A stretch of 64,000 bases of DNA, taken from contig CM065295.1 of assembly GCA_032871835.1 (NCBI GenBank), forward strand, positions 21,462,501-21,526,500, given 5' to 3'. A program made the position numbers and the translations under genes. The notes under the pieces were generated by a model, which ran no database searches, was not told the DNA's origin, and saw only the letters and a list, made by a program, of their open reading frames with translations. Of the stretch, positions 21,951 through 32,887 are shown one piece after another. This stretch comes from Dipteronia dyeriana (Eukaryota; Streptophyta; Magnoliopsida; Sapindales; Sapindaceae). Every line of letters begins with the position of its first letter. The stretch's first letter is position 1.

Positions 21951-23190
21951 GATGACTCAGCTAAAAAGGTTCCTGGAAGAAAGCATGCTCCCGGAAGATC
22001 CTTTACAAGCAAAACGTATCAGGTATAGATCAACAAGGTACACATTGGTTGGAGGAGAATTATATAGAAGAGGGTATTCCCGAACACTCCAAAGATGTGT
22101 GCCAGAGGAGAATGCATATCGGGTACTACAAGAAATCCATGGAGGATTTTGTAGAAACCACACTGGGGGTAAACGTTTGGCACACAAGGTGCTCAGGCAA
22201 GGCTATTATTGGCCTACCCTGTTCTCAGATGCACAACAGTGTTCGGAAAGTTGCAATACTTACCAAAGGATTGCTAATGACATCCGACAACCCCCTGAGC
22301 AACTCAGAAACCTCACATCCCCATAGCCATTTTCCCATGTGGGGTTTGGATTTGATCGGCCCAATGCCAGCTGGGACAGGGGGTGGAGCAAAGCATGCCA
22401 TAGTAGCCGTTGACTATTTCACGAAGTGGGTAGAAGCTGAAGCATTAGTGCATATCACAGAAGCAAACACCACAAATTTCATGAAAAATAATATATTTTA
22501 TAGGTTTGGAGTCCCAAACACTATAATCACTGAGATTGGCACCCAGTTCGATAACCTGAAATTCAGACAGTTGTGCAAAGAGTACCAGATTACCAATTAC
22601 TATGCCACACCTACCCACCCTCAAACAAATGGGCAGGTTGAAGCAGTGAATAAAATCATCAAGCACACAATCAAAGCAAAGCTAGATGCCAAGAAAGGAA
22701 GCTGGGTTGAAAAGCTTCCCGAAGTATTATGGGCATATCGGACAACAGCAAGAACGCCAACAAGAGAGACTCCATTCACTTTAGCGTTTGGAACATAAGA
22801 TGTTATCCCTATAGAAACGTCATATATGTCACCCCGGGTCAAGCTATATGATAAAGATCAGAATGTTGGTATGCTATTACAAAGTCTAGATGAGCTGGAA
22901 GAGAAAAGAGAGAAATCCCGAATACGAAATATGGCATATCAGCAAAGAGTAACCCGCCACTACAACTCTCATGTTCGGGTCAGGAAATTCCAGCTAGGAG
23001 ATCTGGTGCTCAAGAAGGTGTCAATGAACACAACAAACAAAGTTGCAGGTTCCCTGGTTGACAAGTGGGAAGGCCCATATAAAGTTGAAGGAATAGCTGG
23101 CTATTGAGCATATTGGATTGTACGACCCGATGGAGGGATTTTACCCCGACCATGCAATGCCCAATATCTGAAGATTTTCTATCCTTAATT
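21951..23190 (+). pseudogene. Integrase of Tat copy 2
   Basis: The N-terminal zinc region reads IHGGFCRNHTGGKRLAHKVL and QGYYWPTLFSDAQQC, and a frameshift follows near 22300. The core reads MWGLDLIGPMPAGTGGGAKH, VDYFTKWVEAEAL and QTNGQVEAVNKIIKHT. The second catalytic Asp has changed to Glu (GAG at 22532-22534, TEIGTQFD instead of TDNGTQFD). The C-terminal part (22826-23190) gives RVRKFQLGDLVLKKV and LVDKWEGPYKV. A TAA at 22797 is in the middle. Confidence 0.88.
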
Positions 23191-23194
23191 ATTT

Positions 23195-23738
23195 TCGTTC
23201 TTTTTCTAGTCAGGACAATTTTAGTTAGGTTGAAATATTAGTTGTGGAATTTAAAACTTTAATGGTTTTGTAGTTATGAATAAAAATCAAAATCAGAATT
23301 TTCAAAAGATAAAAGCATCAAGCTCGGGATTTCCAAAAGAAAGCATATGGTAATAAGAACATGTGGAAGACAAGCATGATAATAACATGCAAATAGAATA
23401 CTCGGGACCATTAAATCCCGAATGGGCGGAGAAGCTCGAAGGAGCATGCTAGCCAAGCAAGGTCAAATGACCTTAGCAAAAAGGCAAACCCGATGCACCA
23501 GCTCAGGACACTATTGGGAAAAATTCCAGTGAAATGCGTAATTGTGTTAAGCGATTCAAAAGCTTAACGATTCGGTAAACCCTTGAGCAAAAAAACTGGG
23601 GAGACGTCCTCGGTAATGTGTAAGGACTCAAACATATGATCATGGTGAGCATTGATGTAATGTTCGGGTAGCAACCGTGTTTGAAACACAAGTATAAACC
23701 TACTTGCCTGCTTTAAGACTACTCGGTTAATAATACTA
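23195..23738 (+). other. Untranslated 3' region of Tat copy 2
   Basis: AT-rich sequence after integrase with many CTCGGG/TCGGG boxes and no ORF. The first 140 bases match copy 1 up to the point where copy 1 is deleted (about 23339). Confidence 0.6.
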
Positions 23739-24110
23739 GCCAGTATAATCAGATACTTGGCATTAAAAAATTATTCGGGGAACGAAGCCGGTTTAATAAG
23801 ATACTCTGTTAAGTTACACGAACATCATAAAGAGCCAGTTTAATAAGATACTTTGCATAAAGATTGCAACAGCCAGTTTAATAAGATACTTGGCATTAAA
23901 AGTTATTCGGGGAACAAAACTGGTTTAATAAGATACTCGGTTAAGTTACTCGTACATCAGAAAGAGCCAGTTTAATAAGATACTTGGCATAAAGATTGCA
24001 AGAGCCAGTTTAATAAGATACTTGGCGTTTAAAGCTATTCGGGTAAACAACCGGTTTAATAAGATACTCGGTGAAGTTACCCAAACATTAAAGAGTTAAA
24101 TGAGATACTC
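23739..24110 (+). repeat. Tandem repeat, about 132 bp, nearly three copies
   Basis: GCCAGTTTAATAAGATACT recurs at about 23739, 23833, 23872, 23965 and 24003, at alternating spacings of about 94 and 38 bp. The higher-order period is therefore about 132 bp. Each unit also has a variant CGGTTTAATAAGATACTC. Tandem arrays in the 3' untranslated part are known from Tat/Ogre elements. Confidence 0.88.
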
Positions 24111-24280
24111 AACAACCATAGAAATTTCACGAGCAATAAAGTCAAACCATCAGGTTCAGAAAAGCTACTCGGAATTTTATTGATCTTTCAAAATAATGGT
24201 TATAGTTCTTTTACAAAAGAATCATTACAAAGAATTCTTTACAAAGAATTGTTAAGTACAGAAAATCTTATCTACAAAAA

Positions 24281-27159
24281 TCAGGATTGTGAGGATTTGG
24301 AGCTCTTGCCAATACTCGGGTCTGGCACCATCTCGTATTCACGGAGCAGGCTCTCATTAGAAGGCCAATCAATTGTGTCAGCTGAATCGTCCATCCATTG
24401 GTTGTAATCCACTCCAGGGATCGACCCAATATCAGGCACCACACCCTCTACGACTGACTCTCCACTAGCGTAAAAAGTCGAGAGGGAATGCTCAGATGGA
24501 ACCTCCAAATGCATAGGATGGGGCTCTTTGCCTCGGCTGCGGCAGTAAGCCCTCTATTCCTTCATCCGATTCCAGAGACCATCTGATGTTTGATTGACAA
24601 CATCCAGTTAGTTTGGGACTTCTCAGTCGCCTTATTCTTAACTTTGAAGAACTCGCCAGCTATAACTATCCCTCGATGAAACTCCCGAAGGAGAAGGGCG
24701 TCGTAGGCAGGGGATCATTTAAAATGATCCACCCCTTGGACTTCAAATTCCAATCTGGCTTCTCGGGACAAGGATTCGACTGTCAGAGCCTGACGTTCCA
24801 GATCTTTGATTTTATGCTCATAAGCCGACTTGAACTGCTCTGCTTCCTGCTCGGCCTTAAGCATGGATTCTTGGGCAGAAGACAACAAATTTTGAAGTGA
24901 TGTTGTCTTCTCCTCTGCCAAAGAAGCTTTCTCCTCGGCTTCAACCTGCTTCGCCAAGCAGTGGTCGGTAAAAACTCTAGTAGAACCAACCTCTTATTGA
25001 TAAGCCATTTCGAACCGAGCATGTTGATCCACACTTTCCTTCAGCTGAGCTTCGAGACGCCTTATTCTATCAGCTTGATGTTGCTGCATCTGAACCAGCT
25101 CAACAAACTCGGTCACCATCTATAAAGAAGTTCGATTAAAAAATCTTCCAAGCAAACAACAACTGAAGGAAGTTAAAGATAACTTATATAAGATGCACGG
25201 TTAAAAACATTTTGAAGACGTTCAGTCAGGGAGCCATCCCGAAAGCAGCTCTAGCGGTCGTCCCCTATAAAAGCCTGACCATATGACATCTCCCGCAGCA
25301 TATCCTGGGGAGAAGGATATAGAGAAACCCCCGAGGTTTCAGCCCCTAGATGTTCAACCTCGGGGGGAAAGGAACCCATGTTCGGCTCCGAAGCCTCCGT
25401 ATCCGCTGATGCTCCAACATCAACACTTGGGTGAGTCTCAGCCATAATATCTTCATCGCTGGAGTCGATGAAAGAGACCACCCGAGAGACCTTAAGAGGA
25501 CGAGTTGTAGAGCTGATTGCCTTCCGTTTCTCACCCCGAGAGAGGTGGAAACTGAGATCAGCTGTGGGATCTTCCTAAGTATCATCCCGGAAGACTTCAA
25601 AAAATTTGGGACCTATGGGTATCTATCCCACAGAGGTATTACCTCCATCACCAGTGTCAGACCATTGGGCAGGCTCTTCACCAGGACCTTCACTCTGCCC
25701 TTGCCCTTCGCCAGGCAGTTGAGTATCAGTCTGGCCACTCGGACCACCAGTCTCCCTAGTGGTCGGTTGAACAACGTCCTCAGGGACATCTTCGGGAACT
25801 TGCTCTTCGACTGCATCAGTCTCCTAGTCGGACTCAGGCAGAGCGATGCCTTCATTGCCTTGACGAGAAGCTTCTTTCCAACTCGTCTGAAGAATAGACT
25901 TCAATTTACGAGCCTGAAAATCGCTGACGATGTCCGTATCGTACACTTAGAAGAAAAGGGACCGCGTCAGAATACAAGTCAAAAAATAACAATGAAAAGA
26001 AAATGTTGCAAAAATCACTTACATCGCCTGCGGTAACCCAAAATTTGTTTGAAGAAGCCAAACTCTATCATCTTCGCATCAACGAAAAGATAAGTCTTGC
26101 TTCTCTTTTCCAAAGTGCGAACTGCTGCCCGAGTAAGTCTGGTCAGCTCAGTATCGCTATAATCAATTCTCTTCTTGTTCCATGACTCGGGGGAACAAAA
26201 GAAACGGGGGACTTGCGACATCGCTCTAGAATCCCCAGATCTGAGGGTGACTTCAAGACCGAGACTTCCTCCGGTGAAGAACCAACTGTTCTTCCAGAAC
26301 TTGTTGGAGGTAGGGCCCCCATACAAAACCCCTCTTTTTAGGGTCGTCAAAGATGTCAGCTTCCCAACTCACCTTTATCCCCTCGGGGACCCACCAGTCT
26401 GTCGGATTAGACATGAGGAAGTAAGTCCTTGTCTTACCAAATGCCTCAGCGTGAAGAAGTGCCTGATTTCACTCGGGAAAGGCGGTGACAAATTCATCCG
26501 ACTGTACAAGTTCCTCATCACATCAAAATTTTATAGTTGTTCGGGGCTAATTGAGCCAGAGCGATCCCTGCTTCAGCCAAAAACCAGGCAATAAATGGCT
26601 AAAAATGAAGAGTGACGCCGCAGCAGAGCATGGATTCATAGATTGCCACCATGCCCGGGGGAGGATTCCACGCAGCTCTATCACCCGTTGGAATCAGAGC
26701 GATCGAGATGGGCAGATCGAATCGGGCACGATACTTCTCTATCTCATCTGGCCCGACCACATTCGGCTCAATGTCAAACCCACTCAGGAGGTCAGCAGAG
26801 AAAGAAAGACGAGATATTATGAACGCCTCTTCAACATCGTTCTCATTGACAATGTGCTCCCTGATCCGAATATCGCCCGAGTTGTGCTTACGGACTTCAC
26901 TTTTGCTTTGATGTTTTCTCATCCTTCAGAGAGGTACCCTGTGATCAGAAATGTCAGAATCAGAACTAGATGATGAACTGGATACAGGACTAAAAGTGAC
27001 GTCTGGGTGAAGCCCAAAAACATCAACTTCTAAAAATGAAGGTTCATCAGCAGGGATTTCACCCAGTAATCTTCTAATGCAGGAAACCAACTAGAAATCC
27101 CCACGTTCGAATGCATCAAGAGCAATATAAAAAAGACGATGACAGAAAGATGGCTCCAT
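24281..27159 (-). pseudogene. Antisense ORF (aORF) of Tat copy 2, 'putative gypsy type transposon' protein
   Basis: Read on the minus strand from an ATG at 27159 (MEPSFCHRLF, the same start as in copy 1). It continues with NENDVEEAFIISRLSF and then IEPNVVGPDEIEKYRARFDL and DRAAWNPPPGMVAIYESMLC (26599-26922). This pattern resembles the domain annotated in plants as 'putative gypsy type transposon'. A charged part (26015-26350), an acidic part (25251-25481, FIDSSDEDIMAETHPS) and an Ala/Glu/Lys coiled coil (24715-25034, KQVEAEEKASLAEEKTTSLQ) follow. Stops and frameshifts are frequent, the first at codon 23. Function is unknown. It is transcribed, if at all, against gag-pol. Confidence 0.72.
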
Positions 27160-27641
27160 TAAACTAACCTTGAATAAAGTTTGATGCAAGATCTTCAATG
27201 GAGAATCACGACCTTCTGCGTAAAGAAATCTGGGTTTAAGAAATTTTTCTGCTGAAGATTGTTGAGAATGAACCAACGCTTTCACTCAGCGAAGAATTTA
27301 AAGAAATAATAACACGAAACCCTAGATCTCAAGGCTGGAAAAAACAATGATGAGGATTGATGACGTAGGCGACGCACGGGGAAACGAGTGAGTCATTTCT
27401 CATAAATGATATTGAAAAACGAAGAGGCAAGCGACACGTGTCAAAAAAAGAACTGGCTTTCGCCGTCAGAACTCCAAAACATCACCATCATTAAAGATCT
27501 CACGTGGGGAGGGAAATCGAATTTACAGGGTCACCATTAAGACACGTCATTATGACAAGACATTTACTCGGGTACCGAAAACATATTGAAAACATTGATT
27601 AAAATACTTTTGCCGAAGTAAAACCCTGTTCAGCAAAAATA
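27160..27641 (-). promoter_or_regulatory. Region upstream of the aORF, before the PPT
   Basis: This lies between the aORF start and the 3' LTR and would hold any promoter driving the antisense ORF. It matches 2640-3118 of copy 1. I see no unambiguous TATA box. The first 120 bases could also encode an upstream extension (64-codon frame at 27091-27285). Confidence 0.35.
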
Positions 27642-27655
27642 TTTTAAGGGGGTAT
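27642..27655 (+). promoter_or_regulatory. Polypurine tract of Tat copy 2
   Basis: TTTTAAGGGGGTAT immediately precedes the 3' LTR, identical to copy 1. Confidence 0.88.
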
Positions 27656-28659
27656 TGTCGTATGTGAATTTTATCATACGAACACGTCATCAACAAAGAG
27701 AATAAAAATTGTCAGGTGCACATCCGAATAGGCATTCAGAAAAAATCCTACAAGACTTCATCGAAGAAGAGAAAACCAGAGCAAGCAGATGATGAACAAA
27801 ACCTACTCAGGGACAATCAATGTTATGTACTACTCGGGATAAATTAAATGACACTCGGGGCTGGTTAAATTACACTTCCACTTGGGAACGAATATGTTAC
27901 TCGGTATCAAACCCACTCAAGCGAGTAACAGAGAAAGAAAGTCGAGATATTCTGAACTCCACTTCAACGTCATTTTTGTTGACAGTCTGCTCTCTGATCT
28001 GAATATCGCCCGAGTTGTGCTCTGTTCTTACTCGGGATGAACATGAAGAAAACTGAATAAAAGCCCAGCGCATAGCTCATGTGGATCAAGTTATTAAAAT
28101 GCACGAAGATATTCATATCAAAAAGGAATCTCAATAAGAACAGAATATTAAACAGGAAATGTTCCCAATCAGGCAACAACTTTATTTCTTCAAAAAGACT
28201 ATACTCTTATAAGGAAATAAGTCCTAATTGGACTACATTACTAGAGACCCATTCGATCTCAATACAAGACTCGGAAACAGAAAAGAAGACAATCAACTTC
28301 AAGCAAGTAAATAATTGCAATTAAATACAAAGATCTTCTATTACTTGAACAAAGCATATTAGGGTTCTATAAACATATAAATAGACCTATAATCTTGCCA
28401 AAAAGGGATAGAGGCAGCACTCATAGCAAAATACAGAGAGAAGAAAGAGAGATCGAGAGCTTGTAACATTATAATTTCATAGTGGATTTTGGCTTGGTTG
28501 ATCATTCAACCACACGTGGACGTTTCTCCGGTCATCGGAGTTTTACCACGTAAAAAAACCGAGTTTGTTTATTTTTCTCCTTATCTTTTTCTTTGAAATC
28601 ATAGCCGAAATCCAATCCTTGTTGGCTTTTCTGATACAATCCAGAAATCGACGTCAACA
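27656..28659 (+). repeat. 3' LTR of Tat copy 2
   Basis: The 1004-bp LTR matches 16474-17490, including the captured aORF piece (about 27906-28020) and TATAAATAG at 28376-28384. The pair differs by scattered substitutions and small indels (for example one fewer ATAGCCGAAATC unit near 28600). Confidence 0.93.
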
Positions 28660-28661
28660 AC

Positions 28662-29293
28662 AGTGTTTCTCAATGGTGACATTGATGAAACAATTTATAT
28701 GGTACAACCAGAAAACTTTGAGTCAGGAGACCCAAAAAATATTATTTGCAAATTGACGAAGTCCATCTATAGACTCAAATAAGCTTCCCGTCAGTGGTAC
28801 TACAAGTTTCATCAAGTGATTATCTCATTCGGTTTTGAGATAAACGTTGTTGATAATTGTGTGTATCACAAATTCAGTAAGAGTAAACACGTGTTCCTAG
28901 TTTTTTATGTCGATGACATGTTGCTTGCCATAAATGATATACTCATGTTGCACGAAACCAAGAGATTTCTATCAAAGAATTTTGAGATGAAAAATCTTGG
29001 TGACGCCTCTTTTGTATTAGGGATCCAGATACAACGAGATCGTTCTCGATGTATTCTTGGATTATCACAAATGAGCTATATCAATAAAGTGCTCAAGAGG
29101 TTTGACATGGAGGACATGAAACCAGGTGATACCCCTATCGCTAAAGGAGACAAGTTCAGTCTCAGTCAGTGCCCTATAAATAACCTTGAAGTTAATGAAA
29201 TTCAGAAGATTCCCTATGCATCAGTTGTATGAAGTCTTATGTATGCTCATGTGTATACGTATCCGGATATTACGTACATTAATGGTATGTTAG
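28662..29293 (+). pseudogene. Copia RT, second part
   Basis: This continues directly from the codons at 16473 once the Tat element and one ACAAC copy are removed. VFLNGDIDETIYMVQPENF is followed by LVFYVDDMLLAINDILMLHE, with the YVDD active site intact (about 28907-28918), and LGDASFVLGIQIQRDRSRC. TAA at 28780 and TGA at 29230 break the frame. The part ends at the MITE insertion after INGML. Confidence 0.9.
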
Positions 29294-29834
29294 TAGAGGT
29301 GTCCACGGTCTGGTTTCGGTTCAATTTCAGTTAAGAACCGCCGGTTTTGATTCCGTGGAAAGGTCAAACCTTAACCATAACCTGTTTGGGGCGGTTTCGG
29401 TTTCGGTTTCTACGGTTTTTAGTTACGGTTTGTTTTCGGTTTGTTTTCGGTTTGTGAAACCGAACGGTTCGGTTCGGTTCGGTTTCGGTTTGGTCAGGGT
29501 TTTTTTATATACATTGTCACGTGTCAGCAATTGATTAGTTGTTGCATAATTTTTTTTTATTGGACAAAGCTCACTTGCACCGTATAAGTGCATACACCCA
29601 AATGCTTTCTTTTTCAAAAGGTAAGAACGTGCCACTTGGCACAATCTGATTTGTTTTTTTTTTAATATATTGAAACCGACGGTTTTTTGATGGCTTTTTA
29701 GAAATCCTAACTGTAACCCAACAGTCGGGAACCGGTTTTCCAACCGATTTTGTAACCGACGGTTTCGGTTACTGTTTTGAGAGGGCGGTTTCGGTTCAGT
29801 TTTGAACGGTTTAACCGAACTGTGGACACCTCTA
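29294..29834. mobile_element. hAT-like MITE inserted in the copia RNase H region
   Basis: Terminal inverted repeats TAGAGGTGTCCACGGT and ACTGTGGACACCTCTA are flanked by 8-bp TATGTTAG (29286-29293) and CATGTTAG (29835-29842). An 8-bp duplication is typical of hAT elements. Sub-terminal sequence is rich in CGGTTTCGGTT and its complement. Removing the element and one flank copy restores the copia reading MLGRYLSNP. No transposase. Confidence 0.9.
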
Positions 29835-29842
29835 CATGTTAG

Positions 29843-30446
29843 GCAGATATTTAAGTAACCCTAGGATGAATCATTGGAAAGCAGCCAAGCGGGTTATGCG
29901 GTATTTAAAGAGAACAAAAGATCACATGCTCACATATAAGAAATCGAATCGGTTAGAGATCATAGGGTATTCAGACTTCGATTATACTAGATGTCAATAC
30001 AGTAGGAGATGCACATCAAGCTACATATACCTGTTGGCTGGTGAAGTTATTTCTTGAAGAAGTGTCAAACAGACACTTATAGCTTCTTCCACAATGGCAG
30101 CAGAGTTTGTAGCAAGCTATGAGGCATCCAACCATGGAATATGGCTGTAGAATTTTGTCACTGGGCTATGCATTATTGAGGGTATTGAAAGACCACTCAA
30201 ACTATACTGTGACAATAAGTCAAAAATGCTATATTCTAAGAACAACATGAGTTCACCTAGGTCAAAGCACATTGACATTAAGTTCCTAGTTGTGAAGGAA
30301 ATAGTACTGAGTGGACAGATATCCATAGAGCACATTGGGACAAACTCCATGATAGCGGATCCGCTTACAAAGGGATTACCACCCAAGGTCTTTCATGAGC
30401 ACACTACTCATATGTGTGTTATTTTGTGTGAGGATATCATTTTATA
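29843..30446 (+). pseudogene. Copia RNase H
   Basis: The translation gives RYLSNPRMNHWKAAKRVMRY, SNRLEIIGYSDFDYTRCQYS, STMAAEFVASYEASNHGIWL and, further on, LYCDNKSKMLYSKN, SKHIDIKFLVVKE and MIADPLTKGLPP. These are the hallmarks of the copia RNase H and pol C-terminus. Stops at 30057 and 30149 interrupt it. The frame ends HMCVILCEDIIL at 30446, immediately before TAGTGGGAG. Confidence 0.88.
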
Positions 30447-31126
30447 GTGGGAGTTTGTATCATTTTGTATTTTATTACTTTATGGACATATTTATGCATT
30501 TATGTATTTGGATATTTTTCTGATCAGAAATAAAGTATTCAGTTCATTTCACTATGTTACATTGTGTTAACTATTGATCTCACTAAAGAATAAAGTAGGA
30601 CCAGTTGGAAATGGACATGTATAGATCACATTGCATGTAATTTCCATGTTACACATCCATGATTGATCTATGTCATTTGGTAATGTTAGTATATATGACC
30701 ATTGATGCGTTTAATCACACTAAATGTGACAAAAACCGCTTTGATCCTATATCGGCATAATCAATGAACGAGATTGTTCAGATATACCCATAAAATTGTG
30801 ATAGAAAATTTTTTGGAGCTCATAAAGTCATATACATCTGTAAAGTTACATATGTGGTGATTAACACTGAAAAATGTATGTTTACTAAGAGATAATATCA
30901 TCATTTTACACTTCCAATATGATTAATTCCCCAATTTATACATAATTTCGTTCACTCGCTTAAATAAATGTGTTGTGTAGTAATCAGTGTATTTTTCTTT
31001 GTATTTCAGAGGTAATTCTATCAATTTAGAATCATGGAGAAGTCAAATAGCAAAACAAACATCGTTTTCAAGTTTAGAACGTTAAAAACCTTAGGAAGGC
31101 CATGAAGGGCATTTTTATAATTTTGA

Positions 31127-31355
31127 CTATTCATTGTTCACAATTGACTTTTCACTGTTCACGGTCGAATTTCACTGTTCCTAATGACATGACACATTCC
31201 TATTGGCCCAAACTGCAAGTGCACCATACACGCGGCTGTAGAGAATTATATTCTAGAAGCCGGTGCACTGTTCACTATTCACTTCACGGATGCGTACTGT
31301 TCACTGTCACTGTTCACTGTTCACTATTCACTTCACGGATGTGTTACTGTTCACT
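31127..31355. repeat. TTCACTG-rich degenerate repeat
   Basis: The heptamer TTCACTG or CTGTTCAC occurs more than ten times in 230 bp, partly as two near-identical runs containing ATTCACTTCACGGATG. Confidence 0.8.
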
Positions 31356-31644
31356 GATAACGTGGTAAAATCTGGACGTTCCATTCTAAATTCATCCGAT
31401 GGTCAATTTTCATCTGTATTTTTTATAAATATGGGGTTTATCCCTCCTAATTTTGATATTCTGAATCCAAATATGATGTTAGATTTGTGAAATTCTCTCT
31501 CTTTTGTTCTCAAATTCTCAGTTTAAATAAAATAGCTATTTTCTAGTTAAATTATGTTTGGCTAATTTTATATAGCTGGGGCCAAAGGTGATACTGTTGG
31601 TATGTAAAATATGATCCAATTTTGGTAAGTTTATTATTTTTTGC

Positions 31645-31842
31645 TTTCTCCCCTCTGATCTTTGTAGAGTTTTTGACTCACTGTAGATAGACAGATATTG
31701 TCTAGAACAGTGAGTACTTTTACCCATATTTATCAGAGAGTGGTTTCTCCCCTATGATATTTGTGGAGTTTTTGACTCATTATAGACAGACAGATATTGT
31801 CTAGCACAGTGAGTACTTATACCCATATCTATCAGAGAGTGG
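31645..31842. repeat. 99-bp direct duplication
   Basis: Two adjacent copies beginning TTTCTCCCCT and ending TATCAGAGAGTGG, with a few substitutions. Confidence 0.9.
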
Positions 31843-32124
31843 TCAGTGGAGTGGAATACCATCCCATTAATCTGGACTAAATATTAATAATTGGATCATA
31901 TTCGAATTACCAACAGTGGATCCCTTAGCCCCAGTTTTAATTTTAATTGATTTACAATTTATAACAAGCTTAGTAATTAATCTAGATAATTAATTCTACA
32001 AGGACAAGTGAACAACCTCTCTGTGGTTCGACCCGGTCTTACCGGTTAATTTATTACTATGACACTTTTATACTTGGGAGTATGAACACTTCTTTAAGAC
32101 GTGTCATGTGGCCTAGTGGGAGAT

Positions 32125-32683
32125 TGTTGGAAAATTCCAACATATGGGGTCACGCATGTAAATTTTAAATGTGTTGTGTTATCTTTTGGTTAAGCCTAAA
32201 TTAAAGTGGTATAATTAAGATTAAAGTTTTAAGGTTTAAGGGTATAATTGTCTTTGAACTAATATGTAGATACCAAAGTGTTATTTATAATTTGATGAGG
32301 GGCTGTTATTTCTAATTTGATGAGGGGCCAAATTAAAAATAGAAAAACATATAATAATCTGAGTAATATATATTTAGGGTTATGGTCCCTAAATTACACG
32401 ATTACTTTTTGGACTTTCTAGATCCCTATCACCAGAGAAGAGAAAACACTTTTGTATCCCAAGGATTGTGATAATTTGGAAGATCTCAACCCGTCCACCA
32501 ACCTACGGCAATGGATTCAGGTACGCTTCCGCTTTCTCCTATCTCTCTTTTCTCTTGAATTGACATGAGTTAGTAATATGTATTTAGGGTTTGATTAATC
32601 ATGATATAGAAACATGTTTAGGTTGAGATTCAGATTAATTTTATGTCTATGCATGTTGATTTTGTGTTAATCAAATTCTTACA
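32125..32683 (+). repeat. 3' LTR of the copia element
   Basis: 559 bp, TGTTGGAAAATTCC to AATTCTTACA, preceded by the PPT GTGGGAGAT. It is 25 bp longer than the 5' LTR because GTTATTTNTAATTTGATGAG is tandemly duplicated at about 32279-32330. Confidence 0.93.
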
Positions 32684-32887
32684 GAAAATGATTGAAACAA
32701 CTTGGAGTTAAGTTAGGGAGAAAACAGAGTCACAGATAGACAGATAGTGAGTAGAAAATTAATAGAAAATAAATAAATAAGACAGATCGTATGTCTGATA
32801 GAATGTTAAGAGTCCATAAGTGTGTTTAAAAAAAACGTTTATAAACATGTGTTTTGAGTTTTGTGGGAATCGGAAAACAATTATTAT

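Larger units (their letters stand above)
16474..28659 (+). mobile_element. Ty3/gypsy LTR retrotransposon, Tat lineage, copy 2 (inactive)
   Basis: This 12.2-kb element has the same family architecture as copy 1: 5' LTR, PBS, gag, protease, RT, RNase H, archaeal-type RNase H, integrase, a tandem-repeat region, an antisense ORF, PPT and 3' LTR. It interrupts the copia RT, and ACAAC is repeated at 16469-16473 and 28657-28661. The LTR end is ambiguous by three bases because it also reads CAACA. It is longer than copy 1 because the 3' region is complete. All coding parts carry stops or frameshifts. Both LTRs contain a segment copied from the antisense ORF. Confidence 0.93.
30447..32124 (+). other. 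Long 3' region of the copia element
   Basis: 1.7 kb separate pol and the 3' LTR, which is long for a copia element. A PPT-like AGTGGGAG occurs at both ends (30448-30455 and 32115-32122). The stretch holds a TTCACTGTTCAC-rich block (31127-31355), a two-copy tandem repeat (31645-31842) and GTTCGACCCGGTCTTACCGG near 32027. An additional inserted repeat is likely but I cannot set its borders. Confidence 0.5.
13790..32683 (+). mobile_element. Ty1/copia LTR retrotransposon interrupted by a gypsy element and a MITE
   Basis: LTRs at 13790-14323 and 32125-32683 (TGTTG...TTACA) are flanked by GAAAG and GAAAA (13785-13789 and 32684-32688). Domain order is copia-type: gag, then integrase C-terminus, RT and RNase H. 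The body is split at the RT by a Tat element (16474-28659) and again by a hAT-like MITE (29294-29834). The intervening gag zinc knuckle, protease and integrase core are missing at a junction near 15540. Without the two insertions the element would be about 6.2 kb. All frames are broken. Confidence 0.93.

Noticed and set aside
23739..24110. CRISPR-like array
   Set aside because: Repeats with alternating spacing inside a plant retrotransposon; no unique spacers, wrong organism.
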